This document shows positions 11,633 through 24,700 of a stretch of DNA of 64,000 nt, piece by piece. Numbering within the stretch: the first letter of the stretch is position 1; each line of letters starts with the position of its first letter. The stretch is from Pestalotiopsis fici W106-1 (Eukaryota; Ascomycota; Sordariomycetes; Amphisphaeriales; Sporocadaceae), in contig NW_006917091.1 in NCBI RefSeq assembly GCF_000516985.1, positions 4,671,022 through 4,735,021 of the forward strand, written 5' to 3'. Position numbers and translations under genes: made by a program. The notes under the pieces are model-generated. The model was not told the origin of the DNA, searched no databases, and was given only the letters and a program-made list of their open reading frames with translations.

Positions 11633-14600
11633 CTGTCGGGGAAGAAACGACCTCCACACACAAAAAAGGTGGACTGATTAGCAGGGCACCAGAGGCAGGT
11701 TGGCAGGAAGCTTGCCAAACATTTTGCTTGCTTGCTTGCTTCCTCGCCTGCCTGCTGATCGGCTACCAACAGTCATGATTTGAAAAGCTCACCGTATGTC
11801 CAAGTTTGCGCAGAGGTGTCGTCGCATTGACTCGCCTCTTCAACTGTTCATCTGCCATCGTCTGGGCGACTAGCAAGCACCTGGACTTGGGTATGCACAT
11901 CGTGAATAAGAAGTCCCAAAAAAAAAAATCATTGTGTACGAAGTACTCCGGGTATGGGGTCTCAATGCGCGCTCTCTCTCTCGGTACCCTAGTTCAAATG
12001 CAAGCATTGTCCCATCATTAGGTAGAGACCGATGAGTTGGTGGTGCATGTTATTCGACGATTGGCCACCCCAGTGCAGACATTGCGGCCGACGCTTTCAC
12101 CGATATGCAGGTTCTCATTTGGTGTGTCATCCGCAACAGGGGCTCGATGCAGGCAGTGATTGGTCAATCAGCGCAGTCTCAGGGCTGGCTTGTCGTTTTG
12201 CTATAATTTTCTTTTCCGCCTTCCTCCCGGTTGCTCATTTTCCCTTGCCAGGAACTAAAATTCCCTTATATGAAGCCTTGGGACGAGTTTGTCTTGTCCA
12301 TGAAAATTGCAAGCCTTCTGTCCCTCGTCTTGCTGTTTCTACCCGTCTGAAGCTCGCGTTCATACATACCATTGCGGTGATGCCTTTATCGATATGCAGT
12401 CAATCGATGAGGGCCGTCCCGTGACGAATACGACCTCTGGCGTTTGCGACTTGGTCCTGGATCTCATGAGACGCATTGAGCCTTACGGCACGGATTACTG
12501 GCAATGCAGGCGACGGGTCGTTGCAAGTGGGAATATGGTCCTTGTCTGGTCACTGTCTGTGCAACTTGGGACGGCCAAATGGCTCTTTGATGTCCTTCCA
12601 AGGCGGGTAACCCGACCCACTGAGCAGCAAGCTCCCATGAAGCCGTCTCATGACTTGGGCGTCTAGGAGCAAACTCGCTTCGACGCCAAGCATCTCTTTT
12701 CCTGCCCGTCCATACTGGGGTAGCCTGGATAAGCTGCAAACGTCCACGGGCAATGGATCATTGCAGTCGCTGCCCGAGGTGGGAGCGCCTAAAGCCTGGG
12801 CTGTTTGCGATTCTCGGGCCACACCCCCGGACCGGTGTGAGCTGTGTAGGTAGTGTATACTCGGCTTCCTAACAGCACGCATTAATGCAACTCCAGCAAG
12901 TCAGGTTCTAGGGTTTTAATAACAATTACCTTGCTGGGGAGATATCATGCTCTCTTGTCCACCGGCTGACCACCATGGCCGAAGAGTGGCACCAAATGTT
13001 AGTCGTCGTAAGTGCAAGCAAGGGACTACCAGTCATTATTCGTGCATGTAATGGGAGACCACACACTGAGAAGGTCTTGGTACAGTGGTCGTTGAGCGTG
13101 AGCCATGCTGCGTGGTTCTTCCGCTCGAGCTAGCCTGTCCTGCATTTTTCCATACTCATTGCGAGGGAGTGTATGTCGGGAGCAGGCCAGAGATACATGG
13201 CATCTCACTCACCTCCGATGCTTCACCATACTCTATTTCCATCACGCTCTGAAGCACTTTCGTTAGCAATGTTTTCCGTGTCTCGAGTACATGTATGATG
13301 TGAACGACCACAACAACCGCCTTTGCGTGAGGCTGTCACGTCTGTGCGTAGGCGGAACAGGTCGGATTTCCCTCCAGTCTTCACTGGAAGATGAAAATAA
13401 AAGGGTTTCCTGGGAACCACTCGGATCACGCCGAAGTCATATATGACCAGTAATCCTGTCCCGTAATTTGCCCGAAACACCTCCCGCTCTGCATGTGACC
13501 CGAAAGACCTATGTTACATGCATGTCGTTGCCGTTTTCTCTACCACCGGCAGGATACTACAACGACGTGTTGGGCAACAGACCTGAAGCAACATGTCTTC
13601 CAAGCCGCGGGTGATCCAGCGTTGCTGTCCCGTGCTCCGGAACCCTATGATGGAAAGAAGAAAAAAATGGCGTGGGGGCCAGGTGCTTTGACCTATTCAA
13701 GGATCTGCAATGACACCCGCACCTTGATGAAAACGTATTGGTTCGTTGCAATTCTCATGTTTCAATGGCTGGGCCATCAGAATAGATCAGCTGATGTCCT
13801 ACCTACCTTATAGTCGTCGACCTCACTAGGTGCATGAATTGCCTATTCTATAAACCAGGTTGGTGCCCTCCTAAAGTAGTATGACTCCTACTACGAGTAC
13901 TACTATAATTGTGTACCCCACTGATCTACACGGGAACGGTAGACTGTGGGCCATTGGAACAGCTCTGGCGAATGGGCATCATCTGCCCAGGTAACCATGG
14001 CCATGTCAAGGCATAAGTGCATGGTATTCACGGCGCTTCGCAGCAGCTCCCGGCCTCTTCCAGACATGCAGAACGGCTGATCCCAGGTGTATCTTTACCA
14101 AGATGGCTAGGACTTGCAAGTCTTCAAAATTGCTAAGTTCTTTCTCTGGATCGCAATAGTGTCTACAGACAGGTACACGAACAAGGCTTTAATGAGAAGG
14201 TACATCCATCACAAGCGGCAGGTAGCCCTTGATGCAGCCGGTGTGGGCTCAATCGTGATCTCGATCAAAGTCAAGATAAAACGACTCCTCGGGGCTTGGA
14301 CCGGCTGTGCCGTAAAGGCTCAATCTGTCATTCTGCTTTGAACAATATTGAGTGGGGGAGTGTTTATTATTAGGGAACCGACCACCAGACATGGGCGATC
14401 ATTTTTGACATATGTTTTTGCGCCCAGCTTTAGGGAAGCATATACGGTGACCAATGATTGTCTAGTCGTGTAATTACACCATTTTGTCGCGTGTAGATCG
14501 AACGTATGTAAAACTATACACGATTTGTATTTGGAGGCAGGTTGCCGTTAGACCTGTTAGAGCCTCACTCCAAGAGCGATACGTATCCAGCATGGAAAGA

Positions 14601-16903
14601 GTCGCACAGACTAGGATACTGACCTGCCAAAGCGACCCTGTCGTCTTTTCAATTCGGCCCATTTGTGTAGCCTAGACGTATTTGGCTGGACCATTAGCCA
14701 CCTGACACTGCACATCCATTGAAAGTTCCTTCCGAAGTGCGTCAAGGGACAGATCGTCGTCAGCATTGGGAACAATGAAGGAGAGTAACTGCCATGAGCT
14801 CGAGGGACAAGACGGACCCTAGTCTCGGCAAACATGGAATCTTGCGTCTATGCTCTAAAGGCTGATCGAAGGCAAGCTTGGTTTCTTGGGACAACCAATA
14901 GCTGCAGTTTTAATCGCAACAAGGTAGCTAGCAATGAGTGCATTGCCCTCATTTGGAGACCGATTAGAAGCTATCAAGGCTATATTGAGGAGCCGAGGCT
15001 TTTTATGGTCTTGAGCTACTGTGGTGCTACCCGCACACAACAGCAACGCTCTTGTACTATGTAATATGTCTACGCGTATGCGTAAGACTCGCTTATTTTA
15101 GTGCGGAGAATCTGACCATCGGGCCCGATTGACTTTATGGGATAATCTATCGAATGTGATCATCACATACCGTGAGCATGCTTGCATTGCGAGCCGTGCA
15201 TCAAGCAGCAGTCCCCGTCCCTGGCGATCGAAGGGCCGCGATCATTGCCCTGCATGCCGAGTTCTCTTTTCCATATTGGAACCCGGATTACAACCGACTA
15301 GGGCAAGACGCCGACGTTGTGGTTTCACAAAGTGCATAGCATGTAGAGATTGCCTTGGCTCTGAGTTACCCAAGGCTCCTGAGCCGCGACCGTCATGACA
15401 GACTGCGTGTCTCAGTGTAGTGTACGAGCTAGGTAGGCTGGAATGCAGACGCAGGCGCACATGCTTGCTGCTCATAGATCTGGCTTTCTTCCAATGGCAG
15501 ACTCTTCTGCTCCATACCCTGACCGACTGCCCTGTTGCTTACCTAATTCAATCCCAGCTTTCCACGCTGACGGGTCGCCGAATTGGCTCCCATCGGGCCC
15601 GACGCCTCGCATCGCGACAGGGAGAAGGAACAGACAGGAAGCAAGTCCCGTACTACTACTCCTTACAAAGAGAGCAGAATGGCATGATATTGGGCCAAAT
15701 CCCAGCTATCTGGCGTCTGTAAACTTGTAGCAAAGCCTATTCGCCAATGGCTAAATGGGCACACTTCGACAATATCTGCCATGATAATCTTGGCATTGAT
15801 ATTCGGGGACCAAATTCGGATTCTACGGCGGCGATCATGCAAAGAACTTGCATTCAAATCGCACCTGACCGATTATGGTTGCAACGAGAGTGCAGCCCGA
15901 TATATCGCTTACGTTACCGCAATTCATGCCCATTGCAGCTATAGTGTACTACGTGGGAGCAACCCACTCACTCATTTACTTACTCAGTCAGTCACTCACT
16001 GCATGAGGTGTGGAATTCCCGCTCCATGGCCGATTGACCACTTGCGACCTTGTGAAAGAGAGATACCGTACACGATTGCCGCCCTGGTATATAAGTCAAA
16101 CCAAGTCCTCGGTCGCACAACGGTGCTCAATGAAGGCATGTCGCATGAAGTGGCAAGAACCTGTACGTGTTATTGCGTATTGTCAGCGCAGACAATGACT
16201 TGTTTTTGGACCTGTCTGTCTGCTGCTGTGTGAGCATATGACACGCATAGTCAAATTACTTGTACATGTGCTGTGCCGCATGTCCCCATCAATCCATCAA
16301 TCATACCATCAAGTCCTAGCTGTCGAGGTATATACGTAGGTAGGTACATTACCTATCTCCTTGTGTAAGTAAGTAAGATCGGTAAGAGGTAGGGATGATG
16401 GAATGCTGCAGGGGTCGCATACATACATAATGATACTAGTAGGACCTATTGATTGATTCTCTTATTGCCAGAGAACAATAATAATAATCGGGACAAAAAA
16501 GGGCGACCCACCCATGAATCTCCAAAATCCCCCCTCCCCCTGGACATCTAGTCGCCCGCTCGGTTAAGACGTTGGGTTTCCACAGCTTCGGAGCAAGGGC
16601 TGTAAGGTACTCTGTATCGAGAGTCCACTGTTCTTTTCCCCTCCCTTTCTCTTCTCTCATCAGCGCCCCCCTGCACTCAAGCTTGTCCAAAATCGTCGTC
16701 TTCGTCACAAATGCCACGATGCGAGAAATCCCAGCATTGCAAGAGGTTTTGTAACATCAGCCTGCAGGTTTGCGATGAGCGAAATGTGACAAAGATCCAC
16801 CTTGTTGGCTCTCTCTCTCGCTACGACTCCCCCCTTTGCTGACTGCACAAAAAGTCATTCTTCTCCATTTCATCCCTCATTCCTCCACCCGCATGGCTAT
16901 CGT

Positions 16904-16969
<66 letters not shown>

Positions 16970-18673
16970 NNNNNNNNNNNNNNNNNNNNNNNNNNNNNNN
17001 NNNNNNNNNNNNNNNNNNNNNNNNNNNNNNNNNNNNNNNNNNNNNNNNNNNNNNNNNNNNNNNNNNNNNGAGAGAGAGAGAGTGTGTGTGTGTGTGTGTG
17101 AAGAAAAAAAAATGAAGAGAATAAAAGCCCAACTAACTTTGCAGAGTGTGTCTGACCGGACACTTGGGCCAGGCGATTCATGGCCAAGCTCTATTGACGC
17201 CCATCCTCAATGGCGTGTCAGATCATTGCATGATGGAGTGTAATGTCAGCCTGCGTGATCTCACGGTGCTGAGTGAAAGTTGTGTAAGCTGTCCCGAGTG
17301 GCACAAGCCACACACGTGGGTGCACGTTTTGGGGCACCTGCAGAAAGAGCTGAGAGGGAGGGAAAAGCAAAGAGGACGACCAGAATGTTGGAACGAAAAG
17401 GCATGACTTGCGAAGGCACCCAGGGCCAACCAACCCCCCGGCACGCCCTGCCCAGGGTTGGTTTAGCTGAATCCATGACGGCGGAAACGAGCAAAGAGCT
17501 GGTTGGGCTTGGCTGGCTCTGCTCGCACTTTTCAACACTTTCGTCCGCCCGAAGAAGCTTTTCGAAGCAGCACGGGACGGCACAGATGGGCCTTCGCCCG
17601 ACCCTGTCATCGCAGGCGGTCAGTTGACTGGCACACACGCCCTCTGATTTGCCCAAGGCGACTCGGTCCAGGAACCATATGCTGGCCTTCATGACATGTC
17701 CCCCCTTCTGGGCCTCTTTCTGGGGCCCCAGGCCTGTTGATTGCCTGGCTAATCCGGTCGCTGACATGACTGACAACCAACACACATGCCCATGGTTCCA
17801 TGGTTGGCACGGCCTTAAGCGAGTCACAGAGCGCGCGCGACCCAGGGAATACTGCGACGATACGACCTAGTGTTTTAATTGATGAATTATACATGTAGGC
17901 ATGAGCCGGCATGCCCTTTCGTCCTCTTTCCCATTCATCATTCATCAAGGTGGTGCCTCCTCCCAACGTTGCACAAGGCGGAGTAGTCCTCTGCCCTATT
18001 CTAAACCGGTGAGCTCGCGCTTCCACGGGCCTCCCCAGAATTTTCTCACCGAACCCTCGACCTCGACTTTCCCTCTCCAATCACGTCTCCTTTGCTGCGA
18101 CAGAAGCAGCACGAAATTGGTTTCTTTTGATCTCCCCTCTTGGCCGGTCCGCGTGTTTGCAAGCTAGCGACCTGTTTAGCCTTCCTTTCCCTGGGCAATT
18201 CGCTTTTTTCAGCCCCTATCCCGCTGGGGGGAGAGCTGGAAGATTGGATCTGCTTGTTTGCTTGTTTGCGCTGCTTGGTTGCTTGGTTGCTTGGGCAGCT
18301 TGCTTGCTTGCTGCTGGGCTTGCTGGGTTGCCTGCTTCTGCTTCTGCTTCTGCTGCTGCCGCCGCCGCCGCCGACTCGGGGTCGGGTGGGATCTGCTCGT
18401 GTCTGTCCGTCCGTTTGCCTGCCTGCCTATCTGTCTATCTACCTTGACTCCCTCTCTCTCCCTCTTCTCGCACCGTCACCTCGAAAAGAGCGAGCGCGTG
18501 TTCCCCCACCGTCGCCCGCCCGCAAGGGCCATCGATCTGTGAGACCTTGGGCTCGAGGGTTCTCCAGACGGACGGTCTACTCCTTCTGACCCCACCCCCT
18601 CCCCAGAGCGAGGCGGGTGAGGCACCGGTGTTTGGGTCTGGCGGGCATTCACTCTACTTACTACCACTTGTCC
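11309..18673. other. Long gene-free interval with simple repeats and TF leader
   Basis: About 7.4 kb without a supportable gene. It holds a poly-T run (11602-11624), the (GA)n repeat with an assembly gap (16906-17100), and many short frames on both strands without domains. The largest (17261-17827, -, 188 residues) reads as antisense-like noise. From about 18240 to 18375 the plus strand is built of TGCTTG/TTGC units grading into CTGCTT and GCC triplets, followed by TCTG/TGCC units to about 18445. This is probably part of the 5' leader or promoter of the regulator that begins near 18674. Confidence 0.5.
16906..17100. repeat. (GA)n / (GT)n microsatellite containing a 100-N gap
   Basis: An uninterrupted GA repeat runs from 16906 to 16969. 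It is followed by exactly 100 N (16970-17069), then GA again to 17082 and GT to 17100. The fixed size of the N run marks a scaffolding gap of unknown true length, so the repeat may be much longer. Frames spanning the N run are artefacts. Confidence 0.97.
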
Positions 18674-21600
18674 ATGTATTGTGCACATTGCGGCGCTTGC
18701 CTGCGTACATGCTTGTCCAACACACCCTTCACTTTGTGCAAACATAATGGTGAGATCTGCCCCCGTCTTGTCCCCGTCGAGTCCCTGTTGGCTCTGGCCC
18801 CCCAGCGCGGCTTATTGCATATTCAATATGAACGTACAGAAGAATTGATTTGCCTCCAGGATACTCATAACAATCCCAAGAAGCGCCGCCGGCTTTCCGG
18901 CTACGAGGATGCCCCTGTGGTAGTAACCCAGGATCATTCCTCTGCATCTGCCGTTTACTCGCCGCTGGGTCGTCGCTACGACGACTGCGAGTTACAAATA
19001 CTTCAAGCTGCCGCATCCATCGTCGGTCGACAGCTTTCTGATATCACTGCCTTGGATAGGTACACTCATCATCATACTGATCCACACCACTACTATCCTT
19101 CTGCCACTGCTTCCTCAAGTAATAATAATATTAGTTTTACTGCTCCTCCTTCTAATACTCATCATCGTCATCATCATCACCATCGGCGAGATCAGCAGCA
19201 GCAACATCGAAATCAGCAGTCTTTACCCTCTCCTCCTGCTAAAAGGTTACGCGTCGATACAGATATAACACTCATGTCTGAGCAAGAAAAGCCACAACGT
19301 GGCTACCCCCATTCGGCACGCCATCAGCATTCATCTGGGGATAGTGACGATGATACCTCCATGTCGTTCGGCATAGGGAGGTCCAGAATCTCATCTTGCT
19401 TTGCGTCAATATGTCCGCCTTGTTCAACCAGTGACCCACCACCAGGTTTGTAGAGACCCTCGCATGTGCTTCAACACGACTAACTGGGAGAAAAAGCCTA
19501 CTCCGGTGTTCCAAGTACTCCATATGGTTATGAAGCGAGATCAGCCTTATACCAAGACGCCGTGACATCTGCTCCTAGTCAGTCGTGGAGTGGGACGCAG
19601 CCGCCGGCAAGCGCCTTTGCATATGATGACTCGCCCAATGCTCCGTACTTCCCTGACTTTCCCGTGCTGCAGCCTACACGCACGCAACCTAGTACTAGAC
19701 ATGAGGAGATGACATACAATTTATCCCCGCCAGAACGCAAATACCTGGGCCGTCCTGATGTGCAACGGATAGAGACTCACGTGACGAATTTGCAAAGTCG
19801 TGGTGGCTATGATCAGTCGAGCTACACAAGTCCGAATGTCGATTCTCGTGGCCAAATGCCCGGTGTTGGCTTTCTCCCGGCAGATGGCGATGAGGCTCAA
19901 GTGGGACACCAGTCGAACCTAGACATTGTCTCAAGTCACCAGCGAGCACCACCATCCAAGCGAGGCCCTTTCAAAAACAGCGCCGAGCGGGAGAGGACAG
20001 CCGAGACACGGAAAATTGGGTCTTGCATACGCTGCAGAATGCAGAGGATTCGGGTAAGTTTCAGCTTTATGAACAATATCGGCCACTGCCTTGGCTCCTG
20101 CTCACATTGCTTTTCTTCATCTGCCTGCAGTGCGAAATCAATCCGGATGACAAGATAGGAACTTGCTTGACCTGTTCAAGAGTCACCAGCACAAAGACTT
20201 ACCGACTTCCATGTCTTCGGTACAAGATCACTGATGTGCGGCTCTTCAAGCCAGGCAATGTCAAGGGCCACGAATGGACGCGGCGGTGGACTGAGGGCAT
20301 TGCTGACGACATCTCAAATTGGGCATCACCCGAAGTCAGAATGCTATGTGTGACTGAGGGCTATGGCACAAGGCCCGTAAGACTTCGAGTACGCGAGTTC
20401 ATCCCCCAAGAAGGCGACAAGCTTGAGAGAAGTTGGGTGTATCAAGGGACCAAGAAGAGCGTCAGGATCCCAGCCTTCGCCATTGTCAATCTTGATGAAG
20501 CAAAGACGATATATACCGAGCATATCGCCAACGAGCTGAAAGAGTGCTGCCGCAATGTGCTGAGCGACAAGCACCAGCTGCTCAGGGGAACCTATGGGTT
20601 CGCCCTAAACTTGATGCTTGACCCGTCAACCGACCCGAAAGAGAAGGATCTTCTAAGCAAAGCCTTCCGGTTGTGGATGGCCATTCGAATGACGACGAAA
20701 TCGACACTGATCGTTGGGGACGAGCGCCTCGGTATGGACGCCAACATCATGGACGACACAAGCCCGATTAAGGGAAAGATTCCGCTGCCTCCTGTGATGG
20801 GAGCGCAGATCGAACTGATCCTGATTGGCCAGCTGCAGACGAAATGGCGAAGAGAAATGCTTGACCAATTGCAGACAATGACCCAGCAGAATAACCACTC
20901 AACATGGTTGACGATATACCTGACAACATTCATTCTGCTTCACAACGTTTCTCTTCTCTGCCAGCACGACCATGCATATGCCGTCAAGCACGGAATGAAG
21001 GACTCGAACGGCAAACAGGCAAGCAACCCCTCCCCATCCACCCTACATAAAAACACACATCGTCTCGAAACGCAAGTGCAGGTAGATCAGACTTCGCCCC
21101 AAGAGTGCCATGCTCACATCATCTGGATATCCATTTTCAGTATAGCTTTCTATGACCAAGAGCTTAGGCTAATCTTTTTGTCTAGGCGCGATTCGCCAGA
21201 ATGGACATGGTCAGGGAATACCAACAAGGTTAGACAAATGCATCCTCTCGATTCCATCCATGCCTCCCTGCCTGGATGAAACTGGAGTGTTTGTTGTCGC
21301 AATACTCAAAATAGCCGTGACTAACTCTGATGCGCAGGTGCCAATATCTTGCTGGCATACTGGCACTACTGCAACAAAGGTAATAAATGGCCCGAGAGTG
21401 CTCCGTGATACCCAGGTGATTTTGGAAATTGACTAACTGTGTGCAGGCATATATCCGTTTTCCGGAGAGTGTTCCGAGGCAGAGCTCAGTTCACTCGCCA
21501 AGCTGGATGTGGACAAGATCAAATTTGTTCATCAGACAAGGAATTTTGTCGAGAAAACAAGTGAGCAATAGCCTAAGCAGTTGTGCAAATATCATGTAGT

Positions 21601-21740
21601 GCAAACGTTTACTGACCCTGTCGTGACCTCTAGAGGAACATTGGCAAAGGATACGCCGAGGCAACGAGTATGAGAACGACATGTTCTTCATCAGCCAGCT
21701 TTTTGAGGAGAAATGGATACCAGAGGCGCCCTTGGCCTGA
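18674..21740 (+). CDS. Zn2Cys6-type fungal transcription regulator (seven exons)
   Basis: Model: 18674-19445, 19491-20053, 20131-21018, 21186-21228, 21338-21379, 21447-21560, 21634-21740; 842 residues, all phases matching. The zinc cluster is at residues 436-473, with spacing C-X2-C-X6-C-X10-C-X2-C-X12-C, and intron 2 (20054-20130) falls just before its third Cys. The long N-terminal part has a cysteine-rich start (CAHCGAC), a basic KKRRR at 69-73, a His tract and a Gln/His tract. The region after the cluster is a conserved helical block ending ...IPEAPLA. Such proteins bind DNA as nuclear regulators; the target is unknown. The 21019-21185 intron appears to use a GC donor (CAG|GCAAGC). Three introns carry a good CTAAC branch site (for example 21320). 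The first exon and start are the least certain; upstream in-frame codons include only non-ATG starts. Confidence 0.78.
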
Positions 21741-24700
21741 AGGCGCTTTTGCGCAATGCAAATGATTGAGGGCGATTTGCCCGCATGATCATTCGGCTCA
21801 GTCCGACTCTCGATGGCCTGAGGCGCCAACGAGATATCATCATTCTCATTGGCTGGTTGCGCGCATAACGGTACAATACGTGCGGACCACTATGTACAGC
21901 GGACCCTGCTGGGGACATGCTGAAGATTGTTCTGCTCTAATGCCCGTGTGGCGAGTGGACAACGGCCGCACTGTTTGTAGCATAGCAGAACCTAATGCAA
22001 AGTGGAAAATGAAGCTACACCGGTAGAATCGGCATTCATGATTACTCTTTTGAGAAATAACGGGATGGTATCTGCACGGTACCAAGAGCGTAGAATACTG
22101 ACCGAGCTAACTGCCGTGGAGGCATTTGTGTCAGAGTCGAAGCGGACACGGGTCCAGCCTCTGTGGGGGAGATGATGCGACCGAAATCTGGCAAGCCATC
22201 TGATTGCAAACGGCTATGCGGCAGGCAGTCGCAGTGTACGAGGTGCAGATGTTACTTACTACCAGGAAGATGGTATGTATAGTATCTGCCCGAGTTACAA
22301 TCCAAATTCCACAAAACCTAGGTATGTAGTAGTATACAATTCTAACTGTATATTGGTGCTGATATGCAAGCACTTTATAGCCCTCACCCCTGAATACTTG
22401 TTTCACCAGACAGGACGAGGAGGTGGGGGGCACGGATTGACAAACGCCACATCTCACCGGTGGACGATCTTCAATCCATCCTCAAGACAAGGCGCATCCT
22501 ACATGTCATACCAAGCATATGCGTCCATCCCGCACGTGCATATTTCTCTATTAGGTAGTTGACGTCTTCTGAGAATGAGACTCATGAAAAGGAACTGATG
22601 CCAGAGTCAATGTTCCCACCCAAAGACGACCGTAACATGTGACCATTGCAGCCTCCAATTGCTCACCAGCGTCTAACCTACACAGGCACTCACGTCAATC
22701 TATCTGAAGGTCTACTACTCCAGACTATGCCAACACGACAGCAATGGTATTTTTGCTTTACATCTTGTTACCTGTGATAATTCCACCTATTATTGCATTC
22801 GAATTTGAACTACCTTGTGATAATGTACCTATGTATGCTTTGCGACAAGTCTTGAATGGGCAACTTTCAATTTATACACTCATGTGGGTACCGCCCGACT
22901 TAGGTACATGCTGACCTAGTTTAGGCCTCAAATGTTTCCTTGGAGATGGATACATTAATCAGGCTTGGCGGCGTCACATTCGATTGCGGCCCGGCCCTTC
23001 CCCGAGCTTCGAACCATGGAGAGAAAAGGGGAGTACAAAAGAAGATCTCCGGTGGGCTGGGCCTGAAAAGATGGCTTCTTGCGGGCCAACAAGGACAGAG
23101 TGCGTCGGCCAGTTGCTGATTAGACCTGCCAATAAAACGCAGTGCCTCGGATGTCAGTGTGTTTGTAATGTATGTGTAAGTAGCCGTGGTACCTACCTAC
23201 CTACCTAGTTACCTGCTTATATACAGTATTCATGTGCATTTTACCACCACAATCGACCTGACTCGATTCGGCCACAAATCGATGGCAAAATGCACAAATG
23301 TATGCATACAACCTACGAAAGTTCACACATACTGTATACATTCGGCTCGTGAAGAAAACAATGATGAGCCTATGCATCAATTGATATACCCAAAAGCCAA
23401 ACGCTTGTGCCATGATTGATGTAGAAAATCATTGCTGCTGCTGCTGCTGCCGCTCAACATCAATACAAAGCGGGCAGGCAGGGAGCGATTGGTCGGTCAC
23501 CTACCTACTCCTTGACCCTTGGTCATACCTTACGTATCCACCTACGCGCACAACCAGATACATACAGGCCCCTTGCAAAAACTTACTCTCTCTCTCTCTC
23601 TCCCTCCCTCTCTCTCTTTTCTTCAACCTTTTCCTCTGCATCCATATCCTTGTCCGTGCAGTCCCTTATGCTGTGCTTCTTGATCGCGGCCGGGGATTCG
23701 GGTTGCGACGCTGTTTGTATGTGTTTGTATGTATCCATACATGCGCCATGGTATCGGATGCATGCGCCGGTCTCCCTACCTACATACCATACCTAGTAGT
23801 ATATCACACCATGTCTTCCCACCAATGCCTGTCTATCAGTGAGTTATCAACGACACTCCCTGACTCTTTGAGCTCCATCCTCTCCTGAGGGAAGGGGAAA
23901 GAAAAGGACCCTTCGGGCGCATGGCGGCAACTCCCTCGCCGCTGTTCTGTGCTGAGCGGTGCTCTACTTCTGTGCCGCGCACCGTTCTTACGTCGCTAGC
24001 CGTGCTGCACGCCCCACGTCCGTCGTCTATATGAGCAATCTGGCTGAGGTTGTCAACTTTGATGCGGCCACAACCTAGCGCCTCTTCATATTACACATGT
24101 GACTGACTATCCAATACCTTTGCTGGTAGCATTTGTCTGTTATGCACTTAGCTGACTACATGCACCTACCGAGCTCAACCTGAACACCTTGAGCGGCATT
24201 CATTATTCACATGATACTGCATCGCTTCCAGCAGCAATTCTAGTTAGGCGTCTCTGCCTCCCAGGCGCGCTGTCCAAGTACCCAAGTACGTATGTGCATG
24301 AGATGGACTTGTCAGCAATGATCACTTTCAGGTGGGTATAGGTGTGTATGCACCCGTTTCGTTCCTTTATACACATGTAGGGATCAATGCGTTTCGAAAC
24401 ACGCCAACCGGTCAGTAATGTATGTGCATAGGTTGGCAACATACGCCATCTTTTTTTTTCTGGCTCCTTCCCCCGCTTCAACTGCTCCTCTTATTTTCAA
24501 ACCTATCACCTGGGTACTGACCTACCTCTTTCCCTCTTGTTGTCCTCTTTGTCTGTTTGTCTGTGCTCGCAAATAACCCGACCTACCAGACTACTGCTGC
24601 TCGTCCGCGGTCATTCTGGTCCGTCAATTGACTTACTACAAATATCTGATTCTCTCTTCCTCTCCCTCCCTCTTCCCCCCCTTCTTCCCTGTCCAAGGAA

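Noticed and set aside
12081..12399. Two imperfect 29-30 bp copies starting ATTGCGG and ending CGATATGCAG
   Set aside because: Too short and isolated to distinguish from chance.
16802..17187. Arg-Glu or Leu-Ser repeat proteins across the (GA)n repeat
   Set aside because: Simple-sequence translation spanning a gap of N.
17261..17827. 188-residue minus-strand frame
   Set aside because: Overlapped by several frames on both strands with similar composition; no domain.
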